DNA of 64,000 nt from Persicaria tinctoria. Its lineage: Eukaryota > Streptophyta > Magnoliopsida > Caryophyllales > Polygonaceae. Under the pieces are notes generated by a model, which had not been told where the DNA came from, searched no databases, and worked only from the letters and a program-made list of their open reading frames with translations. The stretch spans positions 61,825,598-61,889,597 of the forward strand of contig JBANSL010000020.1 in the NCBI GenBank assembly GCA_037127255.1. The letters run 5' to 3'. Both the position numbers and the translations under genes were made by a program. This document shows positions 11,960-24,832 of this stretch, one piece after another (within the stretch, counting starts at the first letter, position 1; the number at the start of each line of letters is the position of its first letter).

Positions 11960-12400
11960 TGGTTGTTGGTTGGTTTGGATATTGATGGAATTCCATCCTT
12001 AATAATTATATTTGCCAATTAATTCAATTATTCTATTTTATTTATCTTTAAACATTTATAAATTAAAAGTGAAATTCTCAACATTTATAAATTAAAAGCG
12101 AAATTATAATGTCACAATCAGTTGATGTATTATAGATTTGGTTGTTGGTTTAGATATTTACTAATCTTTACTAATTAATTTATTTATTATATCTTATTTA
12201 TCTTTAAATATTTATAAATTAAAAGTGAAATTCTCAACATTTATAAATTAAAAGTGAAATCATAATTTAATAATCAGTTGAGATATTATAGGTTTGGTTG
12301 TTGATTGGTTTAGATATTTATAAATTACAAGTGAAATTCTTGACATTTATAAATTAAAAGTGAAATAATAATTTAGCAAATCAGTTGAGATATTATAGAT
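11960..12400. repeat. Degenerate tandem repeat
   Basis: The phrase acatttataaattaaaagtgaaat occurs about five times. It alternates with a longer unit ending tcagttgagatattatagatttggttg, in a 100-125-base higher-order period. No coding content. Confidence 0.7.
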
Positions 12401-14679
12401 TTGATTGCACAATATATTTTCTAAATATTTTCAGTATATAATGAATTATATTCTATTTTCAACTATAAAAGTTAAAATCGTAGTCATGAATTATATATGG
12501 TTTATAGGTATTCATATTCATACACCTTATATTAGAAGTTGTTGTAACATTATAACCATGCATCTAGGCACACTTAAGATCAAATTAACCATTACGATCT
12601 ATTTTATTTGAATCAAATTAAATAAATTATCCCAAATTCTAATGGATGTGATTTTAATTCCCTAATATCTAATATTTAATTTATATTTTTGCTTTAATGA
12701 GTTAAATCTTACGAATAGATTTTAGATATTAAGATTTTCGGATGGTGAAAAAAGGAATAAAATTAAAAGAGATAATAGATAAATTGATAGAATTGGAATT
12801 TATTTAGATGAAATAATAAAATTAAAAGAGATAATGAATAAATTGATATAACTAATTTATTTTGATGAATTAATAAAGTTTCATATTAAGAATCAATGAT
12901 TTAATAGAATTAAGGTTAGTAAAAGAGGAATACTTTTTTTTTAGGTTAGTAAAAAGAGGAATACTCTATGATATGAAAATAGCATGTTAAAAAACTCAAC
13001 GAACCTAAAATTTAATGATTTGATTTACTCAATTAATCCATCTAAAGTTCATAATTTGATTTAATTGTCAATAAAAAAAATTAGTAAATTATAAATAATA
13101 AATAAAAGATTCATTTTAGTTGGAAACTATATCATAATATAAAAAAAACAATGAGTAAATAAACCTATGATTTTATATAACACACTATTTCAATTTTATC
13201 ACATAACTCTAATATTATCAACCTTTTATATATGTGATATTATGCCCTTAAAGCTTGTGGAAAAATAAAATTTAATAAGTGATATCAATTAGATAACCCG
13301 AAACATTAGAGGTTGGTGGGGTAATTGTTAATAGGAAGGAACATTAATTTGTTACCCTGGCTACCATAGAAAGTATTGATGATCAGTTCGGATGGTTTTA
13401 TAATTCACGTGTACAATTATAGAAGAAAGTACCAATGGGAAATCCACACTATATCAAGTGTCAAATACAAATTAAGTACCTTATTCTTAGGCAATTTATA
13501 TTACCGTAATAAAACAAAAGGTAATTAAGTACCACATTTATCTTTATTTTGTGAATCATTTGCAATCGTAATAAAACAAAAGGGTACAACTTCCCAAACC
13601 ACAGACATTTTTTAGCTACATTAATGTATTTATTCCTTTATCTTGCATTGTTTTGTACCACTTATATTTTCCCTCTTATTTCTCCTATGTAGGTGATGAT
13701 TTTATAATCACGGGGGTGAAGTGGATGTTCAACGTGAATCACAAGACATTATAAATATTATTATATATTTCTCATATTCACTGTTTTTAAAATTATTTCA
13801 ATTGTTTCTCAAACATTTCGTCAGTTTCAGTTTTTCTATATATTATCTTATTCATGCATTTTTATTGAAGTCAATATATTTATTGGAATTATATTGATGG
13901 TATATTTGATTGTAATGCTTAAATTTTCTTATTATTTAACATTTGATTTTCTTTATCATTCAATATATTAGAAAATGCTCACTTTTAATTCGTACATAAT
14001 ACTTATATTTTTATATTGTAAATAATGAATGATATTATATACCATATGTTTCGAAAGTAAGGTCCGTGCAATGCACGGGTGCTGAACTAGTTGGAACGAG
14101 ATGGATTGCAAGTTGCAACTCTAAAAAAAATTAGAGATTTTTTAGAATGGGTGGTTTTTGCCCTTTAAAAATAAAATATTTTAATTTCTTATTTATTTTT
14201 GGAGATTTTATCCTTAAAAAAGTATTTTAAAAAATTAAAAGTATTTTAAAAAAAAAATACGAATAAGAGGTTCCAATTTCAAAAACCAAACGTTTACCTC
14301 ATGGCGGTACTACTTCAGTAGTGCTTGACTTCCCACACCTTCAACTTTGACAGGAAATTATTCGTAGTTGTCTTTGCGCTGGATTTGCATTTTATTTGTC
14401 AGCCTCGATTGACAATGTTTGATCTATTCTCCGATGGCTTTTCATTTGCCGATTTTAATCAGCTTCTCGATTTATCTGACAATGATTTGTCAGATATTTC
14501 GATTTTTTTCTTATAAATTTAGAAAGAAAAACAAAAAAAAACGTTTACCCTGTTACAAGGTTTCGTTAAGGCGAGTAACTCAGTAACCCATTACCTGCGG
14601 TTCAGTAACGTTATCGACCCTTACCTCCTGGGGTCTTATGTGGTGGATGGGGGATTCGGGAAGGTGTAGGGGGAGTGAC

Positions 14680-14720
14680 CACGTGCTTACCTTCTCAAAT
14701 CTTGCCGAATATATATACTA
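14680..14720 (+). promoter_or_regulatory. ANR core promoter: G-box and TATA box
   Basis: A perfect G-box (CACGTG, 14680-14685) inside gaccacgtgcttacc lies about 25 bases before a TATA-like aatatatatacta (14708-14720), which is 91-103 bases upstream of the ATG. bHLH factors bind CACGTG, and ANR genes are known targets of the MYB-bHLH-WD40 complex. That this G-box serves that complex here is inference. Confidence 0.5.
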
Positions 14721-14810
14721 CCCCATGGAGTTGGTGTGGTTTCATAACTTGAGAGAGGGTTTTGTACTTGTGTGGGGAAGTAAAAAAAGAAGCTCTAATC
14801 ACTCACATTC

Positions 14811-17191
14811 ATGGCGAATCAAGGTGTTAGTAAGAAGGCGTGTGTGATTGGTGGGTCTGGTTTTGTGGCTGCTACGCTCGTCAAGTTATTGCTCAGCAAG
14901 GGCTATGCCGTTAATACCACCGTCAGAGATCCCGGTAACCCCTCAACCTCTCCCCTCCCCCATTTCTCTCTGTTGTTGTTTTACTTTCAAAATGGCAAGC
15001 CCTAATTTGGTTGCTGGCAACTGTGTCTGATGATTCAGGGAGGGTAATTGGTTGCTCTGATTCTTCTTCATTTAAATGTTTGTCCATCATCAGTAAAAAC
15101 AGACTGATTATCGCTAATTTTAGGGTTGCTCACAACCTGTTTGATGAAAGGTTCTACCTTTTTGCTGTTACTAACCAATGTGATCCAGAGGTCCTTGATA
15201 AGCTATGACTAATGACAGCTTTCCTATCGGATAAATGGTGGTAAATATTCATCGACTGATGTTTAGTTCGTGTTGAGAAACCCCAAATTAATCACATATT
15301 TTGAAGGTGGTGGCGTTTACCATTTTAGGGATTTAACCATAACTCATATATACATTTTTCTACAACAAACTTGGGTAAACTGCCTGAAATCTATTCCTTG
15401 TTTCGATAATTTTGCCCCAAAACCACAACGATTTCTTTCAATTTACCACAATTTATTGTCAAAAAATGCCATAAGAATTTATATTTGTGCCACTTAATGT
15501 CACCTGTCTCTTTCAGTTGTGAAAGTCTCTACTCTTGCTGGTTGGTAGGCTGTAAAGCCACCAAATTAAATTTATAGGAATAGACCTAACAATTTTGATT
15601 AGTGATAATAATCTTAACTTACATTCCAAATTACTAAATTGAATCTTAATCCCTAGACCCTTGATTATTTCAGATAAACCCATCCAGTTCATTCAGCAAC
15701 CTAAAAGCATAACTTAAGCTTGACACTAGTAAACAAAAATCATGGCCTTAGATGAAACAAAAGTAACAGCTTACGGCCTTAATCGGTGTCTGATTTTTTA
15801 TCGGATCCACAGATATAAATAAATGTACTTCTGATGATGTATGTGAAGTTCGTTTTGCCGTTAGTATTTATGAGAAGATCATGGATTTTTGGATCTCTCT
15901 GATTTCAAGGTTTATAGCCTTCATTTTTCTTATCTAAGGTCTTCTTTTTTGACGCAGACAATGAAAAGAAGATTTCTCACCTCGTAGATTTGCAAAAGTC
16001 GGGTGACTTGAGGATCTTCCGTGCTGATCTAACTGATGAGCTGAGCTTTGATGCCCCAATAGAGGGTTGTGAGTTCGTCTTCCACGTTGCAACGCCTGTT
16101 AACTTTGCTTCTGAAGATCCAGAGGTATGAGAAAATGATCAACTTAACAAGCTACTCGCCTTGTACTCAAAAGAAAATGTGGCCTAAAATCTCAAATTTG
16201 TCGAATGTAGAATGATATGATCAAACCAGCCATCCAAGGAGTGCTGAATGTACTGAAAGCCTCCGCAAGAGCCAAATCTGTCAAGCGCGTAATTTTGACA
16301 TCATCAGCAGCTACTGTATCAATTAACACAGTGGAAGGAACTGGCCTGGTCATGACTGAGGAGAATTGGACCGATGTTGAGTTCCTATCCACTGCAAAGC
16401 CTCCAACTTGGGTAATTACACTCTCATACGAACTCATTGGTAAATCCGAATATCATTATTTGAATAGGTTTGATATAACACAAGGTCTGATCTTTCAGGG
16501 TTATCCTGCATCTAAGACGCTTGCTGAGAAGAGAGCCTGGGAATTTGCAGAGGAAAACAACATTGATCTGATTACTGTTATCCCGAGCTTGATGACTGGT
16601 CGGTCTCTCACTTCTGATGTCCCAGGCAGTATTGGGATCGCTACAGGCTTGTTAACTGGTAATTGATCATACATTTGGATGATTTATCTCGCAATCAATC
16701 ATGCTTTTATTGAAACTGTATCACTGTTGCATCTTTTTGTCTTTGCTTGGGCAGGAAATGAATTCCTGATAGGTGCCCTGAAGGGGATGCAGATGCTGTC
16801 TGGTTCGATCTCCATTTCACATGTGGAGGATGTATGCAGAGCACACATCTTCTTAGCGGAGAAGGAATCAGCCTCAGGCCGTTATATCTGCTGTGCTGTG
16901 AACACGGGCGTTGTTGAGCTCGCCAAGTTCTTGAGCAAGAGATACCCCAAGTACAAAGTCCCCACCGAGTAAGACCCTCTGTGACACTTGCTTGAATTCA
17001 TGTTGCAGCTTTTCCAAAGTAACACTTGGATTTGTCGTGTTTGCAGCTTTGGCAATTTCCCTTCAAAGGCGAAGCTGGTGATCTCATCTGAGAAGCTGAC
17101 CAAGGAGGGGTTCAGCTTCAAGTATGGAATCGAAGAGATCTACGATGAGACAGTGGAGTACATAAAGGAAGTTGGGCTGCTTAAGAACTAG
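14811..17191 (+). CDS. ANR: Anthocyanidin reductase (BANYULS type), six exons
   Basis: NADPH-dependent reductase of the short-chain dehydrogenase DFR/ANR family. It turns anthocyanidins into 2,3-cis-flavan-3-ols such as epicatechin, the units of proanthocyanidins, and acts in the cytosol. Exons by splice sites and phase: 14811-14934, 15958-16124, 16211-16411, 16499-16658, 16755-16968, 17047-17191. They total 337 codons, giving 336 aa, the usual ANR length. Residues 12-18 form the Rossmann nucleotide loop (VIGGSGF). Ser128/129 in LTSSAA, Tyr166 and Lys170 (GYPASK) form the catalytic set. Segments such as GMQMLSGS, HVEDVCRAHIF and SGRYICCA are characteristic of ANR rather than DFR or leucoanthocyanidin reductase. 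Intron 1 is the longest, about 1.0 kb. No break or missing residue is seen. Close relatives (DFR, cinnamoyl-CoA reductase) fit less well. Confidence 0.93.
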
Positions 17192-17762
17192 AAAGACCCA
17201 CTGCTTTCTACGGCAGCTCTCTCGATTCGCCTAAATTTATGTGTTCTTTCAATCAAGACTATGCAGTATGCCCTTCCTACTTTTATTGTGTATCACTACA
17301 GTGGGTAATGCTAATATATAAGCTCCCTCATTCCTAAATCCCTATGGGCTTGTTCATGTGTGTGTTGAGAAATTGTGACAATGTGTTGTGTTGTGTGCTT
17401 TGCTCTGTGAGGAATCCACCTACACACCAAGTACTTTGGTATTGGATTTACAGGTCTAGAGGAAGTGTTATTGTACTGAGTGTATTCACCATCCCAGCAG
17501 ATCAACCTTTAAAAATTTCAGGACAAAAAAAGGGGGAAATTCCTAGCGAAGTTTTGTAAATTCTGTGTGGTGCACAAAGTTTTGATAAATTTTGTAGGGT
17601 GCCCACACAGTTTTGCAAAAGTTCATATGATAACCACGAGATTTTGATAAATTAGTTTACATAATAACATTTTACAATTATATTATTATGAATCATTAGA
17701 ATAAAATATCACTTCTTTAATTGAGTATTAAAAATTAAAAAATCGGTATGAAACCACTTCAT
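17192..17762. other. ANR 3' flank and repeat-like DNA
   Basis: The 3' untranslated region probably extends to about 17300. A stretch at 17530-17650 repeats the theme gttttgataaattttgtagggtgcc, like the ends of elements that begin with CGTTTGGTGCCCC. No gene is seen. Confidence 0.45.
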
Positions 17763-18136
17763 TAGGGGTGTTATTCGAGCCGAACGAGCCGAGCTTGGCA
17801 TGTTCAAGCTTGTTCATTTGTTAAACGAGCTCGAGCCGAGCCTATTTTTTAAACGAGCTTTTTATTTTGTTCAAGCTCGGCTTGTTTAGGAAATGAACGA
17901 GCTCGAGCCGAGCTTTTAAGTAGTTCTACTTGGTTATAACATGTAAACTAAAGGAAATTTTAGAAATTCCATAGAATTCGAGCTATTCGAGCCTTATTCG
18001 AACGAGCCGAGCTTTCAACCGAGCTTAAAATTTTGTTCAAGCTCAGCTTGTTTAAATAAATGAGCGAACTCGAGTCGAGCTTTTTCGAGCCGATCCCGAA
18101 CCGAGCTCGAGTTGTTCGGTTCATATAACAGCCCTA
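17763..18136. mobile_element. hAT-type MITE with 8-bp target duplication, CGAGC-rich
   Basis: Flanked by exact cacttcat (17755-17762 and 18137-18144). Ends are taggggtgttat and, inverted, ataacagcccta. The interior is rich in gagctcgagccgagc-like words that pair across the element. It has the same architecture as the elements at 6195-6830 and 31659-32060. No transposase. Confidence 0.82.
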
Positions 18137-19380
18137 CACTTCATTAAATACCCAAATGTAATTTTTATATAAAAAAAATACTAATATTGAGTAAAAATTA
18201 GATAAGTAAATTAGCTTTAAAATTAAACAATAGTCAAAATCAATTTTTTTTTTTACAAAAATTAAATTTTTTGTTATTTAATGATGTGAGACCATGACAT
18301 TAATTTTCAGAACCCCTGGTTGCCATGGAAAAAAATTAACAAAAAAATTATCTCATATTGAAAATGGTTTAATGTGAAATAATTTTATATATCTTTTAGT
18401 CATTTTTAAAGTTCATATTAGTATTGATTCGTGGATAATTTCATATTATTTTAGCCAATTTTTTTTCCTATAAATAAAAACTAAACATTGAGAACAAATC
18501 AAAATTAAATACGTAAGATTTTGTGGGAAAAAAAAATTGGTTAGATTATCTCTAATAAAATGTATATTAAAAATAGTTTTTACAAATATTCAAACTAACA
18601 CTGTTGAAAAGTAATTTCCCTAATAATGTACCATAATATCATTTTTATAGAATTTTTTAAAATCAAAATTGAGATTTAAAGCTCATTATGTTATCACATA
18701 CACTTTTACATGTAAAAACCTCATAGGTAATACGCAATTTTTTCAAACTTTGTATATCACGGTGAAAATCGTCTAGTCAAACGTCGTAGTCCATTTTTAC
18801 GGTCTCTTTAATTTCATTGGTCGATAAGCATTAAAATAAATTATAAGGTACAAACACTTATTTAAGAAAATAATTAGAAATTTCAATTTAGCCAATGAGA
18901 TAATTTGGACTACGATATGGACTACAATTGTGGACTAGACGATCCTCGTTGTGTATATCAGGCCCAATTCGTGAAAGTTTTATTTGTATTATGTACCACG
19001 GCCCACGGGGGGACTTTCCAGTGAGCACATTCCTTACGGTGAAACGAGGGGAGAGTTTTGGACCATTGGATGTGAAAAAATCAATGGCTATAAAATAAAT
19101 TGAGAAAATATTTAATTAAAAAAGAAACGGTTCGGCTATATACACCCCAAATCATGCACGTCCTCAAAAGAGCTTAATTTTTTTTTTAAATATTAATTAG
19201 ACACAATGCTTGCACGTCCTTAATGACGTGCAATTTTAACCTTGTGATTTGTGGTATATCTAGCAACACCAAAAGAAAACAAAAATAAAGTAACTGTTTT
19301 ATTTTTGTGGGAAAAAAAAGTAACCGCTTTATCTCTCCTCAAGCGTTATTTTTTTTCGAAGCATCTCCTCAAGCGTTATT
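18137..19380. other. Intergenic DNA with a small inverted-repeat element
   Basis: A foldback element lies at about 18769-18944: aatcgtctagtc at the left is inverted as gactagacgatc at the right, with a second inverted pair around gtagtccat. A 17-base phrase (tctcctcaagcgttatt) occurs twice at about 19334-19380, next to the LINE insertion point. No gene is seen. Confidence 0.6.
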
Positions 19381-19404
19381 AGAATTTCAAAGCTCCTGGA
19401 TGAT

Positions 19405-19476
19405 CCCTACAAGAGACGTGGTGACAAGTCTCTGGATGACTCCGCAGCTTCGCAACTGAAGAAGCCTAAGAACTAG
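19405..19476 (+). pseudogene. C-terminal remnant of LINE ORF1
   Basis: Directly after the left target duplication a frame reads DDPYKRRGDKSLDDSASQLK and ends at a TAG (19474-19476). A basic, hydrophilic tail of this kind fits the end of a plant LINE ORF1 (the RNA-binding gag-like protein). Everything upstream was lost by 5' truncation. Confidence 0.55.
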
Positions 19477-19482
19477 TTTCCC

Positions 19483-20622
19483 ATGTCGTACAACTACTAC
19501 TATTTTTATTATTCTGTTTGTGCTCGAGGGCTTTGTGCTCGGGTCGTTTTGGCGCTAGTAAGCCGTCTAGCAGGTTGGTTTTTGCGGGTTTATCCCCTAC
19601 CTGGGTTCTTTAGGTGGTCTGTTCGGCCCTTGTTTGTCTGCGGGGCTGGGTTTGTGGCTTTTCAGTCAGTTGTTTGGCTGGTTGTTTTTGTAACCGGGCC
19701 TCGCGTTTCCGCTCTTTCTTATTTAACTCGACTTTATGTGTACTCGTGTGTTGTGTTTGCCTTATGCTGTCTCCCCTGTTTCAGTTTTGGCTTTGTATTT
19801 TGTTTCTTGGTGTGCTCCTGCTCGTGTTGTGGCTTTCTCTTCTGTTCGCAGGATTGGAGCTCAGCTGGTTTGGAGTTCCTGTTGGCTGGTTTGCCGGTCT
19901 ACTGGATTGATCACATGAAGAAGCTGAATGCTGCAACACTTGCTGCTACATTAACTAGCACCTCAACATATACACTATATAAGTGCTCAATCCATGACCT
20001 TACCGGTCCATTGAACAGACTTAACAAATTGATATCTTATTTCAATTGTCGGTACGAGCCGAGTGGGTGTTGCCAAGAAGGTGTTTTATTTAAAAATTTA
20101 GGAATTGTAAAACCAATAAAGATGTACTGTCTATGCTCATTACCAACGTTTGAAGGTTACAATTGTGATTTATTCACTCAAACTATTCGATTATGGATGG
20201 TCTTATGGCCTATTTGTCCTTTTCATATACTATGTTTGGCTGATTGTGCATTTGGGTCAACTGCCCACACCCCCTCTTTGGCTTATTATAGAAACACTTA
20301 CATGGTGAGTTGGCTATCCTACACAACACAACCTTCCCGTCACAACAAACTTGTAACAGATTGGTATTTAACACAAACGACGGCTGGGTGGTGGGCTATT
20401 TGGCCTATGTTGTGGAGCTACAAATGTAATGACTTAGTTTACTTATGGTGGATCTTGATGAATTCTTGTAATTCCTTCTTTCAAGGTTCTCTTGGATCAG
20501 CTGAATGGTCTATTGGGGGGTCTGTTTCCATAACCAATAACGGTTCTCACAACCAGTACAGGTTTTTAATTTCCCGCATTGGGCGGGGCATTCCATTTCA
20601 TGGAATAACAAACTATCCATAG
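19483..20622 (+). CDS. Open 379-codon frame between LINE ORF1 and ORF2, function unknown
   Basis: The frame opens six bases after the ORF1 stop and closes 56 bases before the ORF2 start. The first 130 residues are strongly hydrophobic and rich in Cys, Phe, Val and Leu, with several stretches long enough to be membrane segments. The rest is rich in Trp, Tyr and Ser, with no domain I recognise. A frame this long by chance in AT-leaning DNA is unusual, but stop-free T-rich DNA tends to give exactly such hydrophobic translations. It may be a fortuitous frame in the spacer that plant LINEs have between ORF1 and ORF2. Confidence 0.3.
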   Translation: MSYNYYYFYYSVCARGLCARVVLALVSRLAGWFLRVYPLPGFFRWSVRPLFVCGAGFVAFQSVVWLVVFVTGPRVSALSYLTRLYVYSCVVFALCCLPCFSFGFVFCFLVCSCSCCGFLFCSQDWSSAGLEFLLAGLPVYWIDHMKKLNAATLAATLTSTSTYTLYKCSIHDLTGPLNRLNKLISYFNCRYEPSGCCQEGVLFKNLGIVKPIKMYCLCSLPTFEGYNCDLFTQTIRLWMVLWPICPFHILCLADCAFGSTAHTPSLAYYRNTYMVSWLSYTTQPSRHNKLVTDWYLTQTTAGWWAIWPMLWSYKCNDLVYLWWILMNSCNSFFQGSLGSAEWSIGGSVSITNNGSHNQYRFLISRIGRGIPFHGITNYP

Positions 20623-20678
20623 ATCGATTCATTCGAGCACCGAATCTGTTCACAATGTTCGACTAAAAATCAGTTTCC

Positions 20679-23600
20679 ATGAATATATGCACCTGGAATT
20701 GTCAAGGATTGCGCAAACGCAACTTATGGACGTCGATCGATACGTTCTGTAAAAATAATTTTATTAACATCATCGCACTGATTGAAACAAAAACTTCAGA
20801 TTGCCCGGATGAAAAACACTGGAAAAAGTGTGGTTTCACAAACATAGCGTTCGATCCTGCAATTGGTTTTGCAGGAGGAATCTGTCTTCTCTGGAAGGAT
20901 ATTCCAACCTCTGTCGGGAGGATTGATCTCGTTTCGATTCAACACAGATTTATACACATTGACTACTTTAATGTTGAGAAAAACTGCTCAATCACAATAC
21001 TAATTGTGTATGCCCCCCCTAACTACCGTGATAAGGATGCCTTCTGGACTAGGCTTGAAGGCTACTCCCAGAGGATTGGTAAGCCATTCTGTATCATGGG
21101 AGACTTGAATGAAATTGCACAGGCGAGTGACAAGCTGGGAGGCGTTGAGCCAGCTAACTCAAGATTCACACGATTGACTTCCTTTAAGGATTCTCTAAAC
21201 CTTTCGGATGTACAAACCACTGGTGGGGCATTTACCTGGCGCAAAAATAAATCTTGTATAAACAACTGTTATGAAAAACTAGACAGATTACTGATACATA
21301 ATGAAATCATGGATACTTATGACTCTTTGGTGGTCAAAAACCATGCCTTCACATCAGCTGATCACTGTCCTATTTCTTGTGATTTTAGAACATCTGTTCA
21401 ATATGGTAATCGTCCATTCCGTTTCGAGATGGCTTGGACTAAACGTAAGGACTTTGAAATTGTGGTCAAACAAGCCTGGAGGTTAAACAAAACAGGAACA
21501 CCGATGTTCAAACTAATACATAAGACCAAACTATTGAAAGAACTAGCTAAAAAATGGCATAAAAAGACTTTTGGTAATGTAAACAATCAACTTCTCACCT
21601 CTGATAATAATCTCCTTAAAATCCAAGACCTTCTGCTGGTTGATTCTAGTACAAAGAACTTACTCCTTCACAAGAGGCTACTAAATAAGAGAGAACACCT
21701 GCTCGATTTTCAACGTCGTTTTTGGGCCCAGAGGGCGAAACTCAAACACTGTAAACTTGGAGACACTAACTCTGGCTATTACCATAAAATTGCATCTGCT
21801 AAGCGTAATAGGAAAATAATCAAATCATTATCTCTGAATAATGGCATTCACATAACGGACGCAGAGCTGATTAAACAAGAAATCTTGCGAGAGTATACGA
21901 ATAGGTTTAGATCAACCACAGACCCAACTATGAATTTCGAGAACGACTTGAGTGTCTTGTCGGTTGAAGTCTCGGACCTTGATAATCACAATCTAACCTC
22001 TCCGGTTACAAACTTAGTAATTAAAAATGCAGTCTTTTCGATTGGTTCCGAGAAATCTCCTGGGCCTGATGGAATGTCAGCCGGCTTCTACCACAAGTAT
22101 TGGCACATCGTAGGACCATCTGTAATCAAGGCAGTCAAAGCTTTCTTCAGTACAGGCAAATTACTCAAGCAAACTAATCATACGTTCATTACACTGCTCC
22201 CTAAAATAGACAATCCGGAATCTGTCAACCACTTCCGACCGATCAGTTTATGCTCAACTATATACAAAATAATTTCAAAAATCTTAACAGCTAGGTTATC
22301 TCTCGTCATTGAAAAGATAATTCACCCGTTACAGGGGGCATTCCTGAAAGGTAGATCTATCCATGATAACATCCTCATTGCACATGAAGCTTTTCACTCT
22401 TTCGGGGCAAAGAGAGGTCGGGAAGGATGGATGGCAATCAAATTAGATATGGAAAAAGCTTACGATCGTATTGAATGGAAATTTGTACAAACGGTGATGA
22501 CTAAATTAGGGTTCCACAGTAGGTTTATCGGTGGATAATGGAGTGCGTTTCAACCGTTTCTTACTCAATTCTGGTTAATGAAGGACCTACAAAACAATTT
22601 TTCCCTGGGAGAGGGCTACGGCAAGGGGATCCTCTGTCTCCCCTATTCTTCATCCTCTCTACAGAGGTGCTCGCTCGCTCACTTCAGCTGGAAGCAACAA
22701 TGTCTAAAAACTTGGGAATCTCATTTAAGAATGGTGGTACTAAGATACCGTTTCTTGCCTTCGCAGACGATATTTTGATTTTCTCAAAAGCGACAGCTGG
22801 GGCTTGCCAGCGAATTGCACAAATTGTAGACAAGTATTGTAAAATGTCCGGCCAACAGATCAACACACAGAAATCATGCTTCCAGGTATCACAAAACACA
22901 TCGGCTGCTGCCATCCGAACGGTTACTCTTTCGCTTGGCATTTGTCAATCCAATACGATGGAAAAATACCTAGGTTGTCCCCTGTTTAATGGTAAGGTTA
23001 ACAAAGATACTTTCGAAAGTATCATCCTCAAAGCAAGAAAGCAATTATCAAAGTGGAAAGCCTCAAATCTTTCTGCTGAAGGACGGAAGGTGCTTATTAA
23101 AGCTAATCTAAGTGCTCAACCTCTTCATATTATGCAAGCTTTCCTTCTACCTAAGTCGATGTTGACAGAACTAGACAGAATATACAAATGTTTCTTTTGG
23201 AACAAACCCCTACAATCGACACCACTTATCAGCTGGGATAAAATCTGTAGTGACACTATGGCCGGTGGTCTGGGTATATACAAAGCGGAAACAATCAATA
23301 TAGCCCTACAGATGAAACTTCTGTGGAAAATAATTGCGGAACCTGAAAACATTTGGGTTCGTGTGGTCACGGAAAAATACCTAAAAGGAGCACCCTTGAT
23401 GCAATACCAGAAAAAAGCAGCGACATCATGGCAATGGTCAAAATTGATGTCTCTACGAGAATCATTTAAACCAGGCTTACGCTGGTCTGTCGGCAATGGA
23501 CATACTATTAATTTCTGGCAAGACAATTGGGCGTTTGATAGTCCATTGAAAAATCGGTTGATTAAGGAAGGATGCATAATTAACGAAACCTGGAAAGTGG

Positions 23601-24832
23601 ACAGATTCATCCACAACAACAATACTTGGAATGATCTTCGGCTGCAAACGGAGTTGGTTGGTGTGCTAAGCAATGCTGACATTGACCATTTACGTTCGAT
23701 TATCCTTCCACAAAGTGGCCTGACTGACAGGCTTTACTGGGGTCCCTGCTCGAATGGGTGGTTTACAACCAAGTCAGCTACAAAGTTAATCCCGAATGGG
23801 AACAATTATACAAAATTCCAATGTAATTGGATATGGAAACTCGATGTACCTCCGAGGGTCCGCCACTTCTTGTGGAAACTGACGAGAGATGGCCTTGCCT
23901 CGAAAGAACGCCTACGAAAATCTAATATTCACGTCCCGATGGCGTGTGCGTTCTGTGACTGTCAGTCGGAGTCCACATTCCACTTCCTCATTGACTGTGG
24001 ACTCACCAAGCAAGTACTTGCAGAAAGAAATATCTTTTTGAAAGCACTGGGACCAAACCTATTTAATGGTACGAACAACGACCAATCACTAAACAACATT
24101 AATAACTTTGTAGGTCGGTCCAAAATGGCGATAATTGCCTTCTCTTGGTGGAGCTGCTGGTTTTTCAGGAACAAAAATATATTTGACCAAAACAATAATA
24201 AATCAGCGCAAGGGGTGAACGTCTTTATCAAAACAAGTAGGCAGTCTTGGATCATGTCGAATATGCTTCAAGACGATCCCACGGATGAGGTGGGGACCTC
24301 GAGGCAAAAACTAGCAACAAATGCCAAAAATCAGATACAGAAACGCACCGACGCGAAATGGGTTAAACCACCAACGGGTTTTTATAAACTTAATTTTGAT
24401 GGATCACATTGTGCTTCAGGGTCTGGTAGCTTCGGGTTTGCTATTCAGAATGATAAGGCGGACATCGTTCGCGCCGGTTGGGGGCGTTGCGATTGCAGTT
24501 CGGCCCTCTACACAGAAGCGGTGGCCCTCCGACAGGGAATTATTGGGGCTAGGGACATGGGATTGGATAATATCCTTATCGAGGGTGACAATCTACGGGT
24601 TGTAAAGGCGCTACTGGGGGACTGGCCTTGTCCATGGAGCATTGAGCTGATTCAATCAGATACTTTGTCGATTTTAAAATCTTTCTCTAACGTTGCCATT
24701 CGTCATATTTTCAGGGAAGCTAATACTGTGGTTGATAGGATTGCACGTCTGGCTTACAGTATCCCTGCCGACGGAAGTTTAGAGAATGATCAAGAACTGC
24801 GGGTTCTCGTCCATAAAGACGCTCTAGGATGA
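20679..24832 (+). pseudogene. LINE ORF2 polyprotein, endonuclease-RT-RNase H, one frameshift
   Basis: About 1,384 codons in two frames. The first part (619 codons, to the stop at 22536-22538) has an apurinic-type endonuclease with WNCQG at the start, GDLNE, FTWR, KLDR and the final SADH, then the early reverse transcriptase motifs (SPGPDGMSAG, FRPISLCS, KLDMEKAYDRIEW). The second part (764 codons, from 22538) continues with GLRQGDPLSP, the catalytic FADD, a zinc-binding zf-RVT block (FCDC, FLIDC) and a plant-type RNase H with NFDGS, TEAVAL, EGDN and a last Asp. The break is consistent with loss of a single base near 22533, because both sides align to one LINE reading frame. As it stands the copy cannot make full-length ORF2. 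Confidence 0.92.

Larger units (their letters stand above)
10608..14090 (+). mobile_element. AT-rich region ending in a Helitron 3' terminus
   Basis: At the right edge a hairpin (ccgtgcaatgcacgg, 14064-14078) is followed by gtgctgaa and CTAG (14087-14090) with host T next, a clear plus-strand Helitron 3' end. I could not find its 5' end, so only the right border is supported; it may begin anywhere upstream, possibly near 10045. The region contains an exon-like GC-richer patch (11205-11870) and a tandem repeat block (11960-12390). No Helitron transposase is present. Confidence 0.55.
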
